Source: Tupaia tana
Taxonomy: Eukaryota > Chordata > Mammalia > Scandentia > Tupaiidae
Direction: 5' to 3'
NCBI GenBank assembly: GCA_026018925.1
Contig: JAKSZU010000012.1
Location: 30,431,814 to 30,495,813 of the forward strand
Length of the DNA: 64,000 nt
This document shows, piece after piece, positions 21,961 to 33,852 of this stretch. Within the stretch, counting starts at the first letter, position 1; each line of letters starts with the position of its first letter. Made by a program: the position numbers and the translations under genes. The notes below the pieces were generated by a model that saw nothing but the letters and a program-made list of their open reading frames with translations, was not told where the DNA came from and searched no databases.

Positions 21961-22534
21961 ACACCAGACCCATTCCAGGTATTGTTTAGCTCTGAGCACC
22001 TGTCCCCCTGGAACTGAACACTTTCCCCTAAGCCCTCAAATCCTTCTGCTGTGGAATGCAAGGACACTTAGGACTCTCCTTCCCCCAGCTGAAGCCAGGA
22101 GAACTCGGACCAACATCATCCCAGCTCTGCCCACAATCTGTTGGGTGACGATGGGTCCCTGACCTGCCAGCCTCTTCAAGGAGGCCAGGAACAGTAAGGT
22201 CCTGCATGGTAGAGGGCGTGTATGTGTGGGAAGGAAGAGGGACCTGGCTCAGTGGCTGGTCACTCCTCCTCTCCTCCCTGCCTTGGGTGATCCTGGGGTC
22301 TGCCTAGAGGAGCTAGGGAACCCCAATGAGCAGTCCTCAGAAATATCTGCCAAGCTTGGGCTGCAGAGGGAGCTGTGGTCTCTTCATCACGTCCCCTTCC
22401 TGCCTGGCATGGACGGGGCTTTAAGGCTTCGGGATCCCCCAAGGACAAGCTGAGAGAGTGTGAGGACATCGCTGAGGCCTCACAAGCGACCCTGTGAGAG
22501 GTTTCATTTTGTGACTGTAGACCTCAGAGGGTCT

Positions 22535-22665
22535 ATTGCACTTCTCTAGGCATGCGTTTTGCCGTCTGTAAATTGGAAATGATGATATTGCCTCTTCGAG
22601 TGCGAGGTTGCTATGAGGATTCTAAGACAGTGGCCAGGAAAGGGCTTTGTGAGCTGTAAAGTGCA
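22535..22665 (+). mobile_element. MIR
   Basis: TCTGTAAATTGGAAATGATG, GGTTGCTATGAGGATTCTAA, GAGCTGTAAAGTGCA. Confidence 0.65.
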
Positions 22666-22789
22666 CGGGGGGAGGAGTGCACCAAAACTGTACCGAGCAC
22701 GGAGCAGCAGCCAGGGGTCAGTAGTGCTGGGTACCGGCATTCCACTGCAGTGCCTTCCTCACCCCTGCCCTTCCGCAGAGCTAGCTAAC

Positions 22790-22930
22790 AAATACCAATG
22801 TACAAAGATCTTTCATTTGATCCTCCAACAACGCTATGAGGGCAGAATTATCATCTCCATTTTGCAGCTGAGGAAACAGAGGCTTGGAGAGTATCTTGCC
22901 CAAGGTCCCAAAGCAAAGGGGAGTTCTGGT
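22790..22930 (-). mobile_element. MIR
   Basis: TTGCAGCTGAGGAAACAGAG, GTATCTTGCCCAAGGTCCCA. Confidence 0.65.
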
Positions 22931-23939
22931 GAGGCCTGGTGCTCTGACTTCCAGGCTAAAGGGAATTGGAATCCTGGCCCAGGAGCCTGAATTTGGGGCT
23001 TTCTTGGGGCCTGACTACCCAGCTGCTGACAAGATGACATCTGCTCGGCTCTGCCCACAGCACGAGGGAAGCTTGCTGATATGCTGAGGGGGGAGGAGGT
23101 GCCCGTGATGAAATCTTTCCTGTCCCCAAACTGCCTTCTCTAGGTCGGTCTGATGTACCTTTTGGCTCACATCTTCCTCTTGGGCTGCCCTTAAGTCCTC
23201 AGGCCTGACCTCTCACTGTCATGGGGCCTTAGTTGGGGAGAGGTTGGCTGTGGGGTCCTTCCTGATCTCTGAACCCATCCCAGAGGCCAACTGCAGGACA
23301 AGGCCAGCCATCTCAGCTTTCTCTGTCTCTGTCATCCAGCACAGGTTGGGTATAGAGCAGGGGCCAGCTTGTGTTCTGGAGATGAGTGGCCAGGTGGAAG
23401 TGGATGGACCGTGGATGAGGAGGGCCTTGCCCTGTGGACAGCCTCAGTTGGTTCTTGAGCTGAAGAGCTTCTCTACTGCCCTATCACCCGGTCTCCCAGG
23501 CCTGCGTCATTGCTGGGCCAGGACGAGTCGTTGGAGTCCCTGCTGTGAGGGTGGGCAGCCTGAGCCCGGCTGAGCAGCTCCTTAGCTCTCTACTCGGACA
23601 CCCTGTAGCTGTCATGGCCGCTCCCCAGAGGAGATGCCTGGACTCTGGAGTGAGGGAGGAGGAAGGATGCTAGAGTGAGAGTCCTCTGACTCTTTGGGGC
23701 CCAAATGGCCGTCCTTTCTTCCCTTGTCTAGGGGAGCCTCCTGGTGTTGACACTGCTTTCTGGTGAGTGCTGGCCTGCTGGGTCCAGCGTGGAGGAGGAG
23801 GGCCATGGCTGGGAAAGATGCCCCCCATCCGGCAGGGATGAGAGCAGGGGAGTGGCTCTCTCCCTGCAATGCTGTGTGTGTCTCCTCTGTGTTGGCCTCC
23901 ATCCCAGTCCTAGCCCCCTTCCATATGGCACCATCTTGG

Positions 23940-23997
23940 AAAGGTCAACTCCGGCCATGTCCTTATAAAGGGCAACTCTACCCTGTAAAGGTCAACT
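23940..23997 (+). promoter_or_regulatory. Cluster of three extended nuclear-receptor half-sites
   Basis: AAAGGTCAACT occurs at 23940-23950 and 23987-23997, with AAAGGGCAACT at 23967-23977 between them, all in direct orientation. AAAGGTCA is the known NR4A monomer element (NBRE). The cluster would be in the first P2RY2 intron. Confidence 0.4.
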
Positions 23998-24035
23998 TCA
24001 GTCGTGTTCTTTCCCTCCCTCCCTCTCTCTCTCTC

Positions 24036-24271
24036 TTTATTTTTTAAAATATTTTTGCCATAGGGCACGTGATCTCACCAGAGAGACAGAGAAAGAGAAA
24101 AGTCATCCCCAGGGGGGATGACCACACCACAATCCCTCCTCCTCCATTATTCTCTCAGGATTTGGGGCACCACACGTGCACCCAGTGTGATTTTTCAAGC
24201 TTCCAGGTCCAGGACCTGAACTGCAAAGTCAGGAGTATGGGATCCAGTGCCTTAACCACCTGCTGGCCTCA
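24036..24271 (-). mobile_element. SINE-A, old
   Basis: TTTTTGCCATAGGGCACGTG to AACCACCTGCTGGCCTC. Its end almost touches the SINE-B copy that follows. Confidence 0.8.
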
Positions 24272-24289
24272 GCCCTTCCCCTTTTTAAA

Positions 24290-24518
24290 GTTTACCCATT
24301 TATTTCTTCTAAGAGACAGAAAGAGAGAAAGGCACTCCCAGCTGGGTCCTCACGTTGTTATCTCCCTAACCCCCAGACTCAGCCAGCCAGCATCATGGGT
24401 CATGTGCATGTGCGTGCACCCAGCACGTACAGGGAGACTTTGGGACGTGAACCTGGGACCTTCCCATATGGCCCCACGTTGCAGAGGGCCTCATTACTGC
24501 TGCTCCACCATGGCTGGC
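24290..24518 (-). mobile_element. SINE-B copy 3 (best preserved)
   Basis: Reverse complement: GCCAGCCATGGTGGAGCAGC head, B-box-like GGTTCACGTCCC, GGCTGGCTGAGTCTGGG, CT tract, AGAAGAAATAAATGGG. This looks like a tRNA-derived promoter followed by an unrelated body. Confidence 0.65.
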
Positions 24519-24529
24519 TTCCTTCTCTT

Positions 24530-25030
24530 CCTAAGCCTGGCACGGCTCCCATTGTCCTCAGAATAGAGGCCAAGCTCCTCAGCCTGGCATTTGAGCCCTT
24601 TCATGTGAGTTCTTCAGGCCCCCTCACATTCCTCTCCTCCTAAGCCTCCATGCGGGCCATATTTGATCTCCTGACCTTTTCCCAACAGGCCACACTCTCA
24701 TGCCGCTGAGCCTTTACACAGGTCTCTCCTGCCTTCAGTGTCCTCCTGCCTCTTTGTTTACCTGAAAAACTAATGATCGTCTTAGCTCAAATGACCCCTC
24801 TTCTGGGAGGCTCTCCCTGACCACCTCCCCCAGGCCAGGTAGGAGTTGCTCTGGGCTCCATGGCCCCTGGGCCTCCCTTGGTCATGGCTTACAATCCAAG
24901 CGGTCTTGGTCCATGTCTGTGTCTTTCTCTCCTTCTCAAGGGCCCTGCAGAGTTTGATCCAAGCCTGGATTCTCAGGCCGCCCCCAGAGGCCAGGCACAT
25001 GAGGGCCCTGGCAAGTGTTTGCTGGGACCC
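24530..25030 (+). mobile_element. L2 3' region
   Basis: CTCAGCCTGGCATTTGAGCC, GCTCAAATGACCCCTCTTCT, GGGAGGCTCTCCCTGACCAC, then GGCCAGGCACATGAGGGCCC. Confidence 0.7.
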
Positions 25031-25589
25031 TGGCTCCTGGGAATGAGTTTTATGATTGCATTACTCTGAAGCCTAGTTTCCTGTGGTCCTGACGGTCACA
25101 AAACCAAGGGCTGACAGAGCAACAAGCAACGGGGTTAGAGAAACATTTAGTATTCACTCTGGGAGCCAGAGGCTCTTGAAATCGGACTCAGAACAGTGAA
25201 TCCCGGGATCGCTCAGGGAGACAGCCTCAGCATCACAGCCTCCCCGTCTCTGCTCAGGCCCCTTTTTTACTTGGGTGTTCTATTCTCTCTCTTTCCTCCC
25301 AAGTAGAACACTTCCTGCTCCTCTGCAAGCCTGATTCTCTTCCAGAAGCTTTCTCTGACTGCTCTGACCATGACCTCTGCCCCTCTGCTGGGGACACTAG
25401 GGAGGCCCCCTGCCGAGAAGCATCGGACTCCCGATTTCAATGTTTTTCTGCCGTGGCAGGCGGGCACGGCCTCCATGTCAGGACAGTGACCAATCCTCTA
25501 GCTCCATGGAGCTCCCACCCACGCCCTTGCCTTGCCCATCCCCCATGAGCTGCCCAAGAAGCAGCAAATCTCCCCATTTGGTCAGTGAA

Positions 25590-25680
25590 GGACCAGGATG
25601 AAAGACAGGGGCTGACACTGACTTGACTAGGATCACACAGCATGGGGGGGGGTCCAGGTTGGAGCCTGAACATCAGGCTC
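25590..25680 (-). mobile_element. MIR fragment
   Basis: TGACTTGACTAGGATCACAC. Confidence 0.4.
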
Positions 25681-26279
25681 TGGCCTGGCTGGAGGCACTT
25701 GAATGTGATGGTTTGGAGTGGAGTCCAGGGTACCGGTTTTGAAACTCTTCACTTTGGTAGCGTGTCCCTATAGCCCTGTGCCGGCCTCTGTCACCTGTGC
25801 TGGATTTGGCGGGAGGGGTAGTTTGGAGTCCTGCCCTGGTTGGAGGGGAGGGAGCTCAATCCCACGTGAAAATAATTAAAACACGAAGCCTTGAGCAAGG
25901 CCCTTCCTCATTAGGGGTCTCAATTTCCTGATCGGAGGCCCACTCCGATGCTCCGAGCGCGTCCTCAGTGAGTGGCCCCTGAAGCCGGGCTCCTGAGAGG
26001 GAGAGAGCCTCTGGAGGGGTACAGAGCCCGTGGCCCCTGGAGAGAGGCCTCACGCCAGGCGCTGGGCGATAACAGAGGTGGCCCCTCTGCTGCTTCCCCA
26101 GACAGCCCGGTGCTCCTGGAGCAGCAGCACATCAGGCAAGGCTGGGGACTGCTGGCCGTTAGCCCTGGGAGGACATTTCGGAGGGGACTCGGGTGGCCTC
26201 TGTGCTCCTAGGCCTGTGCAACCCAGCCTTGCCCTCTCCACTCCCCTCAAGCCACAGGACGATCAGCAGATCCCCTGAT

Positions 26280-26535
26280 GTTTGCTCACTCCACTCCTTT
26301 CTCTCGACTCACCTGACCCCTGCTCATCTTTTAAAATGCAGGTCAGGTGTCCTTTCCTCCAGGAAGCCTCCCCTGACCATGCCTCCATTCCCATTAGGGT
26401 CCCATTTACCCTAAGTTGTCCTTGCTTGTGTCTGGGTGTCTCCCCCACTCGGAGAGTGAGATCATTGACACGAGGGAAAGGTCTGACCTCCCTCAGAGTC
26501 CCCAAGTGCCCTGCCTCTGTGAAGGAAGGAGTGCA
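26280..26535 (+). mobile_element. L2 fragment
   Basis: CAGGTCAGGTGTCCTTTCCT and CAGGAAGCCTCCCCTGACCA. Confidence 0.65.
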
Positions 26536-26769
26536 GGGGATGTCTGGCTCCTACTGGAGTGTCCCTGGACTGCCTGCCCCTGAGGATGGCCTTTGAATGG
26601 GAACTTGATCTGTGGCCAGTCTGGCTGTGACCTGGCCACCTGGAGCCCCTACTGTAATCCCAATGGGTCTCCTGCCCCCCTCTTCTCAGAATACCTTCCT
26701 CCACCCTCCTTGCCTTTTCCACCTGCTGAAATCTTTAAATTATTTTATAAAATGAGTCTAAATCTTCTC

Positions 26770-26900
26770 ATTTAAGTGTCTCAACAACTCCCTGGGGCAG
26801 ATACTATTCCTCTATTGAGAGGAGATTGAGATTCGGGTTTGGGAGTTCAGAATGTTGACCACGTCCTGCAGCTGGGCATGGCCAAACTGGGGTTGCCCAT
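26770..26900 (-). mobile_element. MIR fragment
   Basis: TCAACAACTCCCTGGGGCAG, ATACTATTCCTCTATTGAGA. Confidence 0.5.
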
Positions 26901-27464
26901 TTGCCCAGTGCCCTTTCCTGCCCCTTCTGGGTGTCCTGGGTCCAGATCCTCTGTTTCCCACAGCATCCCACCCCCAGGAGACACTGGTCATAGGGGTCTC
27001 CAGAGGAGTGACAGGACCTGCTGAGGCCAGGGCAGGCAGGCAGGACATTCCAGAGCCACCCCATGGAGGAACTGGAATGTCGTCCAACCACCCTGGGAGT
27101 TCCAGCCTGTGAATGGCCCCAGCCCCTCCTCCTGGCTTTGCCCTCTAACCTATACCCACAGAGAGAAAGCCCTAGACCAGGGCGGGTAGGCGAGCTGCAT
27201 GCCACGCTCGGCTCTGCCCTTGTCCTACTGGTGACCTGGAGGAGACCTGAGCTACCCCTTTCTGGCCTTAGTTTTCCTCCCTGTGACCATGATGGCCACT
27301 TCAGACTAGGAAGTACGAAGAAGAGTGGATCCAGGGCCTGGGCAGTTGGGCTCTCCTCTGGTGGAGAGCTGATCTGCAGGCAGAGATGTGGGGCTCCCAA
27401 AGGGGTGGTCGGGAGCTTCCTGGGGAGAAAACCTGGGTCCTGTGGTGGGGGGCAGTGATCAGGG

Positions 27465-27570
27465 GCACAGCTTCTGAAGTCAGGTAGACCGGAGCTGCTC
27501 TGCGCTGGTGGGCTGGGTGTCCCTGGAGAGGTTATGCAGCCTCTGAGTCTCCAGATTATCAGAGAAGTCC
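27465..27570 (+). mobile_element. MIR fragment
   Basis: TTCTGAAGTCAGGTAGACCG, GCAGCCTCTGAGTCTCCAG. Confidence 0.5.
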
Positions 27571-27679
27571 ATGAAGCCATGGCACACGAACCTTGGCACA
27601 GGGACAGTGTGGAAGACAAGAGAGGGTGTCCCTCAGCAAAGATGTGGCCACAGGATAGCGTGGGCAGTGCTTTCTTTAG

Positions 27680-27900
27680 ACGGGAAGAGGGGTGGCCCAG
27701 AGAGGTGGGTTTTCTGGAGGGGAAGCAGGAATCAGCTCAGCTGGGTCTTGAACTCCAAGCTAAGCACCTTGGACATCATCCTGAAGGCACCAGGGAGCCA
27801 TGGAAGGTTTTGAGCTCAACAAAGCCTGAAGTAGTCAGATTGATGTTTTAGGAGGCCCATATGGCTGCAGCGTGAAGGCTGGACAGGTGGGGCAGGGGTG
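27680..27900 (-). mobile_element. L2 fragment
   Basis: AGGGAGCCATGGAAGGTTTT, TAGTCAGATTGATGTTTTAG, ATGGCTGCAGCGTGAAGGCT. Confidence 0.5.
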
Positions 27901-28634
27901 CAGCAAGGAGCTGGGTGAGGAGGCGAGCACAGGGGTGTGGAGGACCACGTGATGCCTGTGAAGGAACTTCGTTGGTCGATTGGACAAGACGTGGGGAGTG
28001 ATGGGCTTCAAGCAGGTAAGGAAGAGAGAGTTAGTTGCCTGGCTGCATCTCAGGCCGGCCCCGGGAAGGATGCAGACTCCCTTCTCAGAAACAGAGAATT
28101 ACTTTGAGAAAGTGACGGGCTCCACCCCTACCTGTGGGGTCAGGGCATCTCCCAAGGAGGAGAGGACAGGGAGTGTGATGGGTGGAGCAGGGTGAAAAGG
28201 TGACATTCTTTTGTCTTGTTCCTAGATTCCAGAGCACACTGGCACATCACTACCAGCTCACTGGGCCTGAGACAACTGGGCAGGGTGTCTCAGTGAATGG
28301 TGGCCCGGAGGCCCCGGCCCCGCTTTGCTCCTGCAGCCTCCACTCCCCACGGCTCCTCTCCCCACAGCCCGTCACCCTTCACTGCCTTTCCTGCTTGGGG
28401 ACTGGCCTCGGCTGTCAGATCACACATCCCTGTTCCAGGGAAATGGAGCAGATAGGAAAAAACAGTTCAGGAAGGGGATGTCTCGCTTCTCCTGGGATGT
28501 GTTCGAGGTTCTGGTAGATGCTGGGACCCGCCCATACAGAGGGGTCCCTCCACCATCAAGGACTCCTGAACTCTCACTGAGGCCCCATGCTTGGCGTGTG
28601 TGAAGGGCTCCCAGGCAAGACAAAAGCCAGGGTC

Positions 28635-28740
28635 AGAATTCAAAAAACCCGGGTTCGAATCTTGACTTTGTCCCTGACTTACTGTTGAGGGCTTAGGCCT
28701 CGGTTTTCTCCTCTTTAAAATGGGGTGACTTCTTTACTTT
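28635..28740 (+). mobile_element. MIR fragment
   Basis: CCCGGGTTCGAATCTTGACT, CCTCGGTTTTCTCCTCTTTA, AAATGGGGTGA. Confidence 0.6.
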
Positions 28741-28970
28741 TTTTAAAAAGGTTTTTTGTTTTGTCTTTGCTATAGGACGCATGCCGCGCTAGAGAGACAG
28801 AGAGACAGAAACCAAGAAATCACCCTCCGGGGGGACAGCTGCATTCCCTTCTCCTCTCAGGATCTTGGGCACACGTGCACATGTGCCAACTGTGAGCTTC
28901 AAGCCTCCAGGTCTGGGACTGCGGTCCGCCATGTGGGAGTAATGTAACCATTATGCCATCTGCTGGTCCC
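28740..28970 (-). mobile_element. SINE-A, internally shortened
   Basis: TTTGCTATAGGACGCATGCC to ATGCCATCTGCTGGTCCC; the hairpin and following purine-rich part are shortened (GACAGCTGCATTCCCTTCTC). Confidence 0.8.
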
Positions 28971-30404
28971 AAATGCGCTGATTTCTAAAGGTCGTTCCAG
29001 GCCCTGTCTGCCTAGACTGTGTGTATATGTGTGTGTGTGCACTGCATGTACCTGAGTGTGACTGCCTGGGTGTGTCTGTGCCTGCGTGTCAGGTGGGTGT
29101 TTATAACTTACAGGAGAGCGGTGGGAGGAGGGGATGTTCTAGGTAGAGACCTTCCTTGGACGAAGCGTGTTGGCAGAAGTCCTGCAGCATATGCTGGGCT
29201 GGCAGGATGGCTTCCTGCTGTGGGGCTGGAGCACAGAGCCAGGACCCAGGGAGGGGATGCTGGAGGCTTGGCTCAGTCTGCAGGATCTGGGGGAGACCTC
29301 CCCTCAGCAGAGCCAACCTCCTGGGGAAGGGGGTGCCCAGGTAAGGAGGCTGTGAACAACTCATCTCTGGGTATGTGAGCTGGGGGTGGGCGTCTCAAGG
29401 ACTGGGGGTGCAGAAGCCACTGAAACCAGGACAAGCACACCAGGTCACCTCTGCCGCTTTCAGGCCAAGGTCGGCCACCGTGGGAGGGCTGAGCGGGTTG
29501 GCTGGCTTCCCGTGACCCCAGCCCACACTGTCTCCACCTCCCTGTGTCTGCAGGAGCTCCCTGTGGCAGCAGCGACAACAGCCTGCCCTGAAAAATGCTG
29601 GAGGCTGGGCGTGGCCCTAGGCCGGGGGACCTGTTTTTCCTGTTTCTCGCAGAGTTCCCTGCAGCCTGGTCCAGGCGAATGCACTCTGGAGGAAGGAACC
29701 TGAGCAGGCGCTGAGCATCCTGACAGCAGAGTGGGGCTGGTCAGGTACAGGTGTGCAGGGCAGCCACTGGCTGGGAGGCCTGGCGGGCGGGCCTGGGCAT
29801 GGGGGTGTGTCCACTGAACTGGGATTCCTGCAGAGGTGTCTGAGCCCTCGTCCTGGCCTGTGATGTATTTATAACACCTTGGGTACCTTGCTTTGGGACC
29901 ATACAGCCCTGGGGGTCAAGCCCAATTCCTGGAGGGACAATACCCAATTTGCCCAACTCCTGCAAGTGTGACCTTGGACAAATAGCTTAATGGCCAAGGC
30001 AGTATCTACCAAATGGAAAGGTCGAGAGATGAAGGGAAGATGCTGCCTGGAAGCTGCTCAGCCCAGGCCTGGCCCCTGAAAGGTTGGGTGGATGGCAGTG
30101 AGGGCTCCATGATGGGGAGCTCCGGCTGAGCCAGCCATAACCTGAGCCAGGGGTGGGCCAGATCAAAGCTGTGTCTGGCCTCAGCTGACCCATCTTCAGA
30201 AGGCCTAATCCAATCCCCCCACGTTCCCCACACTTTCTGGCCTGTCGAGGGAAGAGGCATGGTCGTCCTAGCCCCTGCAGCTCTATAAGGAGACGATCCG
30301 GGGGCCTGTCTTGGGTAGGAGTCACTGAGAGGGCAGAGTTGTCCCCTGGTCACCTGGGGTCAGCAGCTGAGAGATCTTTTTATGTTTGGCTTTGTTTTAT
30401 TTTG

Positions 30405-30666
30405 TTTTTTTTAGAGAGTTTTTTTTGCTACAGGGTATCTGCACTTGCTAGAGACACAGAGAACAGAGAAACAGAGAGAGAAAGTGAAAAGTCTCTCCCT
30501 CAGGGAGGATGGCCACATCACAGTACTTTCTCCTCCATTCTCCTCTCAGGATTTTGAACATGCATGCTCACATGTCCTGTGAGTGTTAAGCCACTGGGTC
30601 CAAGACTCAAACCGTAGTTGGCTATGTGGGAGTCCAGGGCCTTACCCAGTATGCCACCTGCTGGCC
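30405..30666 (-). mobile_element. SINE-A, old
   Basis: TTTTTTGCTACAGGGTATCT to TATGCCACCTGCTGGCC. Confidence 0.8.
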
Positions 30667-32239
30667 AAGCTGAGACATCCTTAGGCATCGTTGTCCTCCA
30701 GCAGGCCCTCAGATGGAGGGTGCTCTGCAGGAGAAAGCAGCAGCGCCTTCACCTGAGCTCGGGGCTGACGCAGCCTCCCTCCAGGCTTGGGGCTTGCTTC
30801 CTTCCTGCTCACTCTGTACCACCTGCACTGGGTCAGGCCTCTTGCTGGGTGACAGGGACAGAGAAAGCCTGGGGTAGCTCTCTGGAGCTCTCAAGGAGCC
30901 CCTGGCACGTGCTGGGGTAGTGGGTGGAAGGACAAATTACAAGGCTGGAGGAACAGCAGAGGTGGGTAACCTTTGGGAAGAGGCGGGGGCAGCCAGCACC
31001 AGGCGCCAAAGGGCCAGTGAGCAGCATTGCACCAAGTCAGGAGCTGGGGTGAAGTCCGAAAAGCAGCCAGGGTCAGGGGAGGCAGAGGGGAGGCCCAGAG
31101 GGAGAGGGCTGGGGACCTGGTGTCTCCCTAAAGCAGGCGCTGGTGGTGAGTGCACAGGGACTAGGAAACGCCTGCTCACGGGCTAGTGAACCAGTTCATG
31201 GAGGGAGAGGGCGGCCAGGGTCAGTCTGGCCTGGGGCCACGGTGATGGAATCCCCAGCTGGCCTGGGAAGGCCCCAGGATGTCTGAACACAGGTGGAAGG
31301 GGTAGCTCCCTCGGTTGGTGGGGAGACAGGGAAGTCTCCACCTTTCAGTGTCAGAGATTCCACCATTAGTACTTGGCAGGAAACTCCGTGCAGTGAGAGA
31401 CGCCCACTCTGCCAAGGAGATGGGGGGACCCTGAGGTAGGGGCAGAGAAGCAGCTTGGGGGAAGCCACCTCCCTGACTCCAGGGAGCAAAGCTTCCTTCT
31501 GGGGAAGTTGGGTTTTCCAAGGCTGGAGGCTCTGACCCATGAGAGGTCTGAGAGTCCAGAGGGAAGGAAGTGCCTGCTGGTCTTTGGTGGCTAGCTGGTC
31601 TTGAACCTAGGCTTATGCCTCCCAGGCCGGGCCATCCAGGAAGCGAATGGAACCTCTGCAGCTTCTGGGAGCCCCGACTCCCAGTTTGCCATGTGCCCTA
31701 CACTTCCCATGTCCAGCACAGAATTCCTCCCAAGCCTTCCTGCCCCCAGCCCTGGGCCAAGCCTCCTTGGCGGCGTCCCTCTCTCCCCCCCTCCTCTCCA
31801 GGAGACAGTTTCAGCAGCCACTTCTGAGCCAAGCCTTGAGGCTCATGGCACTGCTGTGAACCCAATATGCACGAGGCACGTACACTACAGCAGCCCTGGC
31901 GAGTCTAGATGGCGAGTCTACCTATTGCCTCATCTTTTAAAAATTTAATGTAATTTAATAATTATTTTCAATTTGCTATCTTATCACCTTATCTGATAGC
32001 CGAGGAAACAAAGCCCGGCTGGCTCCAGAGGCCAGTCCTCAGTGCACTGCAGGATAAACAGCTGTGGTCCCAGCAAGAGGGGAGGAGGGTGTGGGTGGGT
32101 TCCAGGGCGCAGGAGCAGCAGGAAGTAAGGCTGGGGGCTCATTAGGGCAGCTGCCTCTCTCAGAGTGGGCGTGGTGCGTCTGGCCCAGGCTGGGTTAGGA
32201 GAGCTTCAGGTACCAGGCCCAGGAGCTGGGCTTCCTCCT

Positions 32240-32345
32240 GGGAGCACCTGAGCCACAGAGGGTTTCCAGCGAGGGAAGGGCTTTGTTTTTCACAAAGACC
32301 CTTCTAGAGCACAGGGAGGGGCGGAGACTGGGGGGAGGCTGATGA
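32240..32345 (-). mobile_element. L2 fragment
   Basis: GAGGGTTTCCAGCGAGGGAA and TTTTTCACAAAGACCCTTCT. Weak. Confidence 0.3.
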
Positions 32346-33107
32346 GATGGTTCTGGCAACAAGAGGTAGGGCACTGGGCTGGGGCATGGAGCAAGGTAGG
32401 GCGCAGGCAGTGCTGGAGTGCTGGTCCCTGCTGACCCTGGCCAAGAGGCCTTCTAGCTGCTTGGCTCTGCTAGAGTCCCACCTTGACCTCCGGGTTCTGA
32501 CTTGGCAACACTGCTCTTCTCTCTGCCTCCTCACCCTGCTCTGCCCTAGGAGCCCTCTCTGTCCATGCCTTGGGGGTCAGGGTGCAGGCCCCCTTCCTCC
32601 TGGGTGCATATTTGTTGATAGCAAGAGACAGGGAAGATTGAGAAGCATGGAGAAAGAAGGGAAACTGAGAAACCTATGTGCCACTCAGCGCCCCAACTCA
32701 ACCTCGGAAGCCTTGAACTGCCGCTGGGAAGCCAGGGCTGGTCTAAGGGAGTATGGCCAGCCCTGCAGAGTCCCCAGGTCCTAGCCTCCCAGGACGCCCA
32801 GATTCAAATTGAAGAGAATTACACAGTCCCAGGTTCTCAGAGTGGGGAGGACTCACACATCACATGCCCTCTCTGTCCTCCCCAACACAGCCACACATGG
32901 GCATGAGCCTTCTGCAGCCTCTGCTGGAGAGCCATTTGCACACCTCCATAAGCGAGGAGTTCACTACCTCCTTTCTACAGCCCCTTCTGTAGTACCGTGG
33001 GATGGACCCAGATCAGGACTGCAGCCCGTTCCCAGCTGTCAAGGTCACTTGGCTGAATTATTCCAATGATCTATTTCTTAGCCTCTTGATTAAAAAGCTG
33101 AGGATAG

Positions 33108-33381
33108 GGGCCAGCAGATGGCATAGTGGTTGCAATGTTGGATTCCTACGTGGCCAATTGCAGTTCAAGTCCCGGACCCAGTGGCTCGAAACTCACGCCG
33201 GGCACCCAAGATCCCAGGAGGAGGATCCCAGGAAGTGATTGCAGTGTGGCCATCCCCCAGGGGGTGATTTCTCACTTTTCTTCTCACTGTCTCTGTCTCC
33301 CTCTCTCTCCCTCTCTCTCTTTGGTGAGTGCACATGCCCTAAGGCAAAAATCTATTTAAAAAAAAAAAAAAAAAAAAAAGG
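33108..33381 (+). mobile_element. SINE-A, 1.7 kb upstream of the P2RY2 coding exon
   Basis: GGGCCAGCAGATGGCATAGT head, poly(A) end. Near-perfect duplication AAGCTGAGGATAG (33095-33107) and AAGCTGGGGATAG (33382-33394). Confidence 0.9.
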
Positions 33382-33611
33382 AAGCTGGGGATAGTGACCT
33401 GGTTCCCAGAGCATGATGCAGGGATTAACTGGGTAACTTTGATAAAGCACATATAGTAGTAAGATTTGAAAAATGCCAGGTCCCCCTGTCTTGTCATGCT
33501 GTTAGAGAGTTATTCTTTGGGTCCAGCTGAGTTGAAAGCAGTAGGGTGCCAGAGGCCACCTGGAGGCCTGGGTTAGGTTCCCAGGCCAGCCTAAATAGGC
33601 CTGGCATAATA

Positions 33612-33852
33612 CTGCATGCCTGGGGGCATAGTGGTCAAGGCACTGGACTCCTATGTTGTTGGCTGCAGTTAGAGTCCCGGACTAGGAGGCTTGAAACACA
33701 CTGGGTACATGTGTGTGTGTATGCCCAAAATTTTAAGAGGAGAATGGAGGAGAAGGGATTGTGGCATGGCCGTCCCCCCAGGGGCTGATTTCTTGCTTTC
33801 TCTCTGCCTCTGCAGTGAGTGCATGAGCCCTATAGTAAAAATATCCCCTACA
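33612..33852 (+). mobile_element. SINE-A, old
   Basis: CTGGGGGCATAGTGGTCAAG head to CCCTATAGTAAAAATA. From here to 39.37 kb no SINE is seen, so the P2RY2 coding exon lies in a SINE-free stretch of about 5.5 kb. Confidence 0.8.

Larger units (their letters stand above)
21046..24035. other. P2RY2 first-intron region, mostly unique
   Basis: Outside the L2, MIR and half-site cluster listed, I see no repeats or convincing exons. Confidence 0.4.
25031..28634. other. P2RY2 intron region, mostly unique
   Basis: Apart from listed L2 and MIR pieces, GC-rich unique sequence without a credible coding frame. Confidence 0.4.
28971..33107. other. P2RY2 intron region, mostly unique
   Basis: A GT-rich stretch at about 29020-29100. 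One SINE and a weak L2 are listed separately. An untranslated second exon could lie here but cannot be identified from sequence alone. Confidence 0.4.

Noticed and set aside
26804-27619. 271-codon minus-strand frame
   Set aside because: Overlaps a MIR fragment, Pro/Ser-rich, no similarity to a known family.
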